A stretch of 34,813 nucleotides of DNA from Butyriboletus loyo (Eukaryota; Basidiomycota; Agaricomycetes; Boletales; Boletaceae): NCBI GenBank assembly GCA_038093515.1, contig JBBPSI010000245.1:1-34813 (forward strand), written 5' to 3'. The notes under the pieces were generated by a model. It searched no databases. It worked only from the letters and a program-made list of their open reading frames with translations, and was not told the origin of the DNA. The translations under genes and the position numbers were made by a program. This document shows, piece by piece, positions 29,288-34,813 of the stretch (the first letter of the stretch is position 1; each line of letters begins with the position of its first letter).

Positions 29288-29455
29288 GCAATTTTAAACT
29301 GCCACATGTCGATACTCCGATCCACAGGCAAGATCGACAACGAGGTTCACGAAATCTCAGCTTTTTATATTGATGTCAAAGGTTGGTTCAAGCTGGCGGA
29401 CATTGATGCGACATCTAACGAATATGCTGCCATCCCCCATGACGATCGACGCTGA
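29288..29455 (+). pseudogene. Gene P exon 2, unit 5
   Basis: Open from the acceptor-like TCCCAAG (29287) to TGA at 29455. It reads AILNCHMSILRSTGKIDNEV, then FYIDVKGWFKLADIDATSNE and IPHDDRR. This is the longest version of the exon and shows what units 1 and 3 have lost. The upstream exon 1 seen in unit 3 is missing in this unit, so it is not a complete gene. Confidence 0.4.
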
Positions 29456-29872
29456 CGAACTGGCTAGATACGAGTGCTCCAGGCTGCAACTACCGATCCA
29501 CCTCGCCTTGCTCGCACTATAACACACGTTCTACGTCCTGTAGGCGGCAGAATCTGTTTTCACGGCCGTTTAAACTTGTTCACTTTGATTCTAAATGTCC
29601 TCGCTGTCATCATCGCCCTACATCAAGGCCGGTCGTCCGATCAACTGGCCCTTTTTGTGTGCTATCATCGCCGTCGTAATACTCCTCATCGTCATCTGGT
29701 TGTCGCTCTACAGACACACCATGGTCGAGCTGCTCCGACCAGCTCATGCGACGGAGTGTACCCGTCGTCGCGATGCTCGTCAAGTCCGCGACATCCTATG
29801 CCACCTTTCGACTCTTCTGATCCCGTTTGCGATTGTACAAGTTCCCCCAAGGACTTGTGGGAGCTCAGGTAA
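29456..29872 (+). pseudogene. Block E copy of unit 5, hydrophobic protein remnant
   Basis: The frame 29474-29872 is open for 132 codons: ARTITHVLRPVGGRICFHGR, then LFTLILNVLAVIIALHQGRS, then a basic, non-hydrophobic tail. The second hydrophobic stretch (CAIIAVVILLIVIWLSLYR) lies in another frame after a 7-nt deletion. The shared break in all copies argues for an old pseudogene; a single-pass protein from the open frame cannot be excluded. Confidence 0.35.
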
Positions 29873-30062
29873 GTACCATTGCCTCCGACCCATATGTCTT
29901 GATTTGGTGGTGGGGCGTGTTCTCACTCTGATATCTCGCCCTTATTGCCCTTCGGCTGCGTGCATGTAGCGGATCGCACCGCTGTTGATAGAAAATCATG
30001 GAAAAGGGGTCTATCAGCGGTCCGACCGACATGTCTCGGGTTCACCACCTCAGATCAGTGTT
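29873..30062. other. Shortened spacer F, unit 5
   Basis: Matches the first part of spacer F and then passes directly into the gene Q region at about 30045, so blocks G and H are absent. No gene. Confidence 0.5.
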
Positions 30063-30410
30063 TCATATGTCCGCCGTCATTGGGTGCGATGTCGCTCTGA
30101 ATTGCCCGACTCTTCGAATCTCACTTTTCGTAGTGTCGCAGCGCTGGACACAGGGATTACTGCTCGGATTATCGTATTCGCTGTTGTAACCAGCGGAGGC
30201 GAACAGCGTGCTGGGTTCTGCGACAGCCCCGGCATGTCCGGAAGATGTTTGCAGAACAGATCAAGGCGCATGTACAGAGGAAAGCTCCCCCGAGAAATGC
30301 AGCGGGACATAGATGCTACACGGAGCTCAGACGACAGGGCATATGCATCAGTAACACAAATACTTGAGTCACCATTCAAAGGACCAACATCCTCGATTGC
30401 CAGCATTCGT
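30063..30410 (-). pseudogene. Gene Q terminal region, unit 5
   Basis: Minus-strand frame LAIEDVGPLNGDSSICVTDA with YALSSELRVAS (30406-30310), and in a second frame AVAEPSTLFASAGYNSEYDN ending FRAIAPMTADI-like with a stop at 30063. The two frames are not joined by an obvious intron. No family recognised. Confidence 0.35.
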
Positions 30411-30473
30411 CAATACCGCATAAGCCCCGCCGCTACTCTTCGTCCCTCGTCGCTGCCCAAGGGTCCTGGTTCA

Positions 30474-31990
30474 AACATGACACGTATCATCTCCCAATGT
30501 TTCTAGTCAAATTACCTCCGATTCATTCGCGTCCCCTTCCACAATCCGATCCTGCCTCGGGGCGACATCTGCGAATGCAATCGCAGACACGGCGGCGTTT
30601 CGAGGCTGCGATAACGCATCGAATCCGCTCCCAGTGCGTGCCCTGGCAATGGCCACGAGAGTCACCATCATACAGCTCTCGCACGCTGATGATGAACCGA
30701 GGCATAATGGGGTACACAGATACGTAATAAAGCGTGGTCAGGGAGAGCGCCAAATTGCTGTTTAGCGTAGACACCTGTTCCAGCATGGATGCGATGTTGA
30801 AAAAAAATATGATCCTGTTGAGGGAAAAGATTTAAGTGGACGGTTTCCCGCAAACGGTCGGAAACAAGACGGGTGTGAGAAAGTGATGGGGCGAATGGAA
30901 ACGAGAGAGTAGGAGGGAAGCGAGACGTACGCGATGAAATAAAAGATACCGTCTCTGACGAATTGTTGCATGTACACTGTTTAGTCGCTCTGTACATCTT
31001 CAGACAGCGAGAACCAAAAGGGGAGTACTAAGAACGAACTGTGGGATTTCAGCGTACGCCGAAAGTAGCGATGGCATGTTGTTCCGTGAGAAACTGCAAA
31101 ATGAGAAATCGAGAAATTGAACAACTGTGACTGGAGAGGGGGGTGGAGGGTGATGAACGACCACCTCCGTGAGATACAGTGACGCGTGTCGTTTAGCTCG
31201 GGACATACCTGAGAGGTTGGTATTGGGATTGCTGTAAAAATAATGTAACAGATAACTGTCCGCACGATACGGTCAACCCAAAACTATATGCCCGCTCGTT
31301 CGATCTAGGGGTAGGCCCGCCTTAAATACTTGTTCCGCGTGGGACTTGAGCACGGTCGTGGAGGCTTTGCTTTGTTCATGTCCCTTGCCAGCCTCGCTGA
31401 CAACCCTGTGCCGTTTTTTACGCTCGGAAGAAGAAGTTGATTCAAATGTGAGTGCTACCTAGTCTTTCGCGGGGATAGTGGCGTCTACCGTGTCTCAGAA
31501 GCCAGTCAGGTGGTCCAAAGAGGTGGTAAGTCGGGACCCGGTATGATCGAAGAGAGGAAAGGTGCGGAATTGGAGCCAGGAGATGGTTTAGAAGCACAAG
31601 GGACCATTGGGTATGGGCTAGACGCGGGTGGGGGAAGCGATCAGATCGTACGAGGGGCTCGCGATGAGAAAAGACTCGTCTATTGATGCCGGGAACCAGA
31701 TGACACAGACAGAGATGAGTACTCCGCACCCGCGTACGTACCCACATGAGTGCGTTAGAATGTTGCGGACCAACTTTTCCGTGTATCGAAAGAGACAGAT
31801 TTGACCGACATACAAACAAACCAGTGTTTGGAAGAAAGCGCATTTGAGCACGATGGGGGCACACGAAGAAATGGCGTACCTGGAAATATCAAAGGATCGT
31901 TCCACAAACAAGAAAGTCACATGGTATGAGTTTTGCGAGAGGAATAAAGTTCACAGTGATTTCCAGTTAATCAGTATCATAAATTCTGAG
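30474..31990 (-). pseudogene. DUF6533-like membrane protein gene, unit 5, broken
   Basis: Read on the minus strand, the order is a 5' part with RYAISSCAPIVLKCAFFQTL (about 31885-31820), FVLSTPLLVLAV near 31010, then FVRDGIFYFIAYVSL near 30960 with a GTACGT donor, then LYYVSVYPIMPRFIISVREL, AAVSAIAFAD and NESEVI. Part of the MYRATKQWQPN segment is deleted, the LAV-to-MYRA frameshift is present, and ESEVI is followed by TGA as in unit 3. The family assignment rests on the MPRFIISVRELYD and AAVSAIAFAD motifs from memory. Confidence 0.5.
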
Positions 31991-32103
31991 ATGGGAGGGG
32001 CGTGGGGGTCTTGGGACCAGAGCAGGAGATGGTCAGATCAATCGTTGCTCCAGAGATTTCCGCATCCAAGCTACCAGTGCCAAAAATATGCCGCTGCCCT
32101 TCG

Positions 32104-32347
32104 TGTTAGAACTTTGTTTTTCTTTCTTTCACGTTTCCTTTCTTCTTTACGATTCTTCACTTTTCTATCACATTCTCGAACGTATCACAATACCAGCCCT
32201 AAAGTCATGCTTTCTTATATATATACCTACGAGCTCTGTTTCGTGTTCTTTACCTTTTGATTATTGATTTCTCTTAGGTATATATCTCATGTCGTAGCTC
32301 ATTGTCTAATATTGATTTCTCTTAGTCATTGCTTTGCAGTTCCAACA
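32104..32347 (+). mobile_element. 5' LTR of a Ty3/Gypsy-type retrotransposon
   Basis: The left edge is set by comparison: units 1, 3 and 4 read CCCTTCGTCACCAACGCC where unit 5 turns into TGTTAGAACTTTG after CTTCG. The LTR starts TGTTAGAACT (32104) and its likely end is AGTTCCAACA (32338-32347), an inverted repeat matching at 9 of 10 positions, giving 244 bp. It has a TATATATATA box at 32217 and two copies of TATTGATTTCTCTTAG (32262 and 32310). The expected target duplication is CTTCG. The 3' LTR lies beyond the window. Confidence 0.7.
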
Positions 32348-32459
32348 TTATCAAAAGGTCACCCCTCACCTCCTGGTCAACGTCGAGCCCCTGCTCCATT
32401 GATCACCAGGTTCTCCTATCCCTCATCCTTCCATTCGTCGAGCCCCTGCTCCGAATACA
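32348..32459 (+). other. Retrotransposon leader
   Basis: 112 bp between the LTR and gag. The primer-binding site should start near TTATCAAAAGG (32348), but I cannot match it to a tRNA. The leader contains two GTCGAGCCCCTGCTCC repeats (about 32382 and 32436). Confidence 0.45.
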
Positions 32460-33860
32460 ATGTCTTACGACCTCTATCGCCCTACTACACCTCAGCCCTG
32501 GGGGGAACCCGAAGCAACCCCTTCAGCGTCCAACGCTTCATTCCAAGTCACTCCCGATCTCGCCGCCCTTCTACAGCGGTTCGAGGATCAGAACCAAATC
32601 CTGTACCGACAAAATCAGGAATTACTCGAGCGAAACAACACGTTAGCTCAACAAGTCGGCGAGCTCAACGTTCGCATGCAATCCTTCTCGACACCACCTC
32701 CTCCAGACCGACGATTCGCCATCCCATCCCCAGTCAGACCCTCTCCTGGCACCACACTTACACCGCGTCCTTCGACGATGCCGCGTGTGAGTTTACCGTC
32801 TAGGAACGTGTCCCCCACACCCTCAGATCGATCGGCCGATTGGCCACGACCCGTCTCCTCATTCCCTCCACCAGCTCTTCCGACCTCCCCTCGTCCTCAT
32901 GTATCCGCATCCACCCCTGAGCGTGCCCACAAGGGCTATGCCAACAAACCAGACGCCTTCGACGGCGACAAGAAAAAATTCCAGCAATGGCTCCGTACAG
33001 TCAAATTGTACATCATGGCCAACGCGGACCGATTTCCGAACGATGACGCAAAGATCTACTTTGCGTTGTCATACATGCGAGGAGATAACGCCGCGGGACG
33101 CCTCGCAGATCTCTTCGTAGATCAACACATAGACGAACACGGAGTTTCAGTCGCCTGGACCTGGGGACTCTTCGTCCACGAGCTCAAGGCTCAATTCATG
33201 CCCACAATGCTGAAACGGCAAGCGGAGGCCGACCTGCGAAAGCTGAAGCAGGACAAAGGATCGGTGGAGGACTTCTTCACCAAGCTCGACACTCTGGCAA
33301 TTCAAGCCGGATACTCAGACAGGGACCGCCACTCCATGGCACCCTTCATCAACGCCATCATCCGCGATGGTATCAACAACGAAATTGTGGAATTCGTCGA
33401 AAGGTCTCAGCCAGTCCTCCTAGACACGTACGACAACGAGAAATGGAAGACGGCGCTGATTCGGGCCGAGACCGCACTAGCGGAAATTAACAGAAGGAAA
33501 GGGTCGAAGCCAAAATGGTTCTCTTCCTATCCTTCTACATCACAGAACCCCAACACGCAGAAGCCTGCCTTTGCAGCTTCGAAAGATCAGACACGCCCTC
33601 AAGTGGCCGAAAAGAAGGATTCGGTTACGAGTGGGACGACTAGTATTACGTACGGTGGTCAGGGTCAGGCGATGGATCTGACGAGAGCGAGAGCACAGGG
33701 GTTGTGCTTTAAGTGCGGAGAACGCGGTCACCTTGCGCGTGACTGCAAGAACCCTAAGACGTTCCGAACCAGAAAGGTGGAACACGAGGGTGAAATAATT
33801 GAAATTCTCGAAAAGATCGAATCGGGTGTCCCTAAAGGGGATTTTCCGAATCTTCAGTGA
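32460..33860 (+). CDS. gag: Gag polyprotein of the retrotransposon, 466 residues
   Basis: Structural protein that packages the element RNA. A Pro-rich N-terminus with a predicted coiled coil at about residues 34-75 (LLQRFEDQNQILYRQNQELL) is followed by a Ser/Pro-rich linker. The retrotransposon Gag core spans about residues 160-340 (YANKPDAFDGDKKKFQQWLR, then LKAQFMPTM and KLKQDKGSVEDFFTKLD). A CCHC zinc knuckle CFKCGERGHLARDC lies at residues 416-429 with spacing CX2CX4HX4C. The ATG at 32460 has an A at -3 and is the first in frame. No internal damage is seen, so the element looks young. CpG is frequent. Confidence 0.88.
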   Translation: MSYDLYRPTTPQPWGEPEATPSASNASFQVTPDLAALLQRFEDQNQILYRQNQELLERNNTLAQQVGELNVRMQSFSTPPPPDRRFAIPSPVRPSPGTTLTPRPSTMPRVSLPSRNVSPTPSDRSADWPRPVSSFPPPALPTSPRPHVSASTPERAHKGYANKPDAFDGDKKKFQQWLRTVKLYIMANADRFPNDDAKIYFALSYMRGDNAAGRLADLFVDQHIDEHGVSVAWTWGLFVHELKAQFMPTMLKRQAEADLRKLKQDKGSVEDFFTKLDTLAIQAGYSDRDRHSMAPFINAIIRDGINNEIVEFVERSQPVLLDTYDNEKWKTALIRAETALAEINRRKGSKPKWFSSYPSTSQNPNTQKPAFAASKDQTRPQVAEKKDSVTSGTTSITYGGQGQAMDLTRARAQGLCFKCGERGHLARDCKNPKTFRTRKVEHEGEIIEILEKIESGVPKGDFPNLQ

Positions 33861-34813
33861 GATCTAGTCTCGCCTCGCTGAAGAAAAATGTTAGTACCTC
33901 ATGTTCCACATTTGAAAATAAATATAATTGTCTGGAAGTGGAACATGCTAGGGAAAGCGAAGAGACACAGGAATCAACGGTGAAGCCTGCGGAAGCTGAG
34001 GCGCCCGTTGTGAAAATCCTGAAAAGGCCTACAGCAGATCGAGAAATCGAAATGCCGAAAGCCGAAGGTGAGAAGAAGCGGATTTCAAAGTCCGTTTCGG
34101 GAGAAACCGAGAGAACAAAGAAGTGCGCCCTCTCCGTGAGTGGCACTACTCGGGCCGGTGAAACACCGGTAGTCACGTCAGAAACTGGCTCTGGGGGTGC
34201 GTTGCCTCAAGAGCAAAAGAGTCGTGGGGTCCCCCTGACCCCCTCTGCCTCTGTTCCGTCCGGGGAACACGCAATCAAAGGACGCACTCCCAGGGTAAGG
34301 AGTAAACGTGGCCATCTCCGATACTGGTCTTCGGATCAGATGGTGAGAGCCATACGTCATCACGATTCCCACACGGTCAAACAGCGGCTTGAGTCGTTCG
34401 TCGACAAGTCACGAGTCAAAGAGGTTTCGGATTCTCTAGTCGAGGATCTGAAAGCCATGGACGACGACGCTGCTTGGGTGACCATAGCCGAAATGAGACA
34501 GGAGCGCAAGTTTGTTCGAAGCAATTCGACAAAAAACAGTTTAGAAGTCTCGGTGCAATTAATTACCACAGACGATAATCGAACGTTTGAAGTGACCGCT
34601 TTAATCGATAGCGGATGCACCGGATCATCAATCAGCTCCGGATTCGTTAAGGCTAAAGGAATCAATACCGTCCCCCTTCCCCGCCCAATTTCCGTTTACA
34701 ACGCCGATGGCACTATGAACGCCAGCGGAAAAATAACCGACTACGTAATTCTTCAGATGAAAGTCGGAGAACATTCCGAAAAGATTCTATTCGGAGTAAC
34801 GGACTTAGGGAAA
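33836..34813 (+). CDS. pol: Pol start with aspartic protease, -1 frame relative to gag, runs off the window
   Basis: In the -1 frame the reading is open from just after TAA (33833) to the end of the window, overlapping gag by 25 bases. A charged, Lys/Glu/Ser-rich linker of about 250 residues comes first. The protease follows with its active-site LIDSGCTGSSISS at 34601-34639 (D-S-G, the retropepsin motif) and a flap-like segment further on. Reverse transcriptase, RNase H and integrase would lie to the right, outside the window. There is no ATG near the start of the frame (the first is at about 34051), so frameshifting is the likely route. PR in this place before RT fits Ty3/Gypsy, but the order of RT and integrase cannot be checked. 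Confidence 0.75.

Larger units (their letters stand above)
1972..32103. repeat. Array of five duplicated units carrying WD40 and DUF6533-like genes
   Basis: WD40 starts lie at 7629, 14132, 22863 and 28625, spaced 6503, 8731 and 5762 bp. All four are on the minus strand and share the same flanks. The block order P-E-F-G-H-Q-DUF6533-M-N-WD40 is kept in every unit, with different blocks missing: unit 1 lacks H, Q and most of the DUF6533-like gene; unit 2 lacks the DUF6533 body and gene M; unit 3 lacks G and most of H but has a 2-kb insert; unit 4 lacks P to G; unit 5 lacks G and H. The order and orientation argue for tandem duplication, with later deletions and exchange. Confidence 0.85.

Noticed and set aside
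32264..32803. 179-codon frame overlapping the LTR and the start of gag
   Set aside because: It begins inside the LTR and overlaps gag in another frame; the gag frame has the coiled coil and zinc knuckle and continues for 466 residues.
1..34813. CRISPR array, bacterial operon or phage features
   Set aside because: Intron-containing genes, GT-AG splice sites and fungal element types show a eukaryotic genome. No spaced direct repeats of CRISPR type were seen.

Overview
The window looks like genomic DNA of a filamentous basidiomycete. Introns are about 47-66 nt, start GTAAGT/GTACGT/GTGAGT and end after CTAAC/CTAAT-type branch sites. The protein families (stand-alone WD40 propellers, a DUF6533-like membrane protein, a Ty3/Gypsy-type retroelement) fit Agaricomycetes, and from remembered family motifs most likely Boletales. 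That placement is inference; no marker gene is present.

Layout. (1) 1-392 is a degenerate minisatellite. (2) 393-1959 is a 1.57-kb block without a single CpG dinucleotide; it carries a decayed non-LTR retrotransposon RNase H region and a 120-bp tandem duplication. (3) From about 1972 to 32103 the DNA is an array of one duplicated unit in five copies, each damaged by different deletions: unit 1 (1972-7629), unit 2 (7630-14132), unit 3 (14133-22863), unit 4 (22864-28625) and unit 5 (28626-32103). (4) From 32104 to the end lies the left part of an LTR retrotransposon (LTR, gag, start of pol) that landed in unit 5.

The ancestral unit, read left to right on the plus strand: a small plus-strand two-exon gene (P) diverging from the WD40 promoter; a plus-strand hydrophobic-protein remnant (E); a short orphan ORF (G); a spacer; a minus-strand C-terminal exon of unknown type (Q); a minus-strand DUF6533-like membrane-protein gene; a plus-strand gene made of small phase-1 exons (M); a spacer (N); and a minus-strand five-exon WD40 gene. 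WD2 (12489-14132) and WD3 (21217-22863) are intact by my reading and encode about 478 and 479 residues: one seven-bladed propeller, a 7-residue microexon and a basic Ser/Pro-rich tail. WD4 has a frameshifted last exon. WD1 has two indels in the propeller as well as the same tail frameshift. Most other genes of the unit survive intact in one copy at most: gene M only in unit 1, gene G only in unit 2. The DUF6533-like gene carries a frameshift in all three long copies. WD40 is therefore the part best preserved, possibly under selection.

Unit 3 also holds a 2-kb insert (18481-20553) that reads as a much older, strongly diverged copy of the same unit. The locus has thus been duplicating for a long time, with mosaic copies showing later exchange between units. 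The contrast between the CpG-free block and the CpG-rich array and LTR element suggests methylation-driven decay confined to the old transposon DNA at the left. The cellular role of these WD40 proteins cannot be told from sequence alone.
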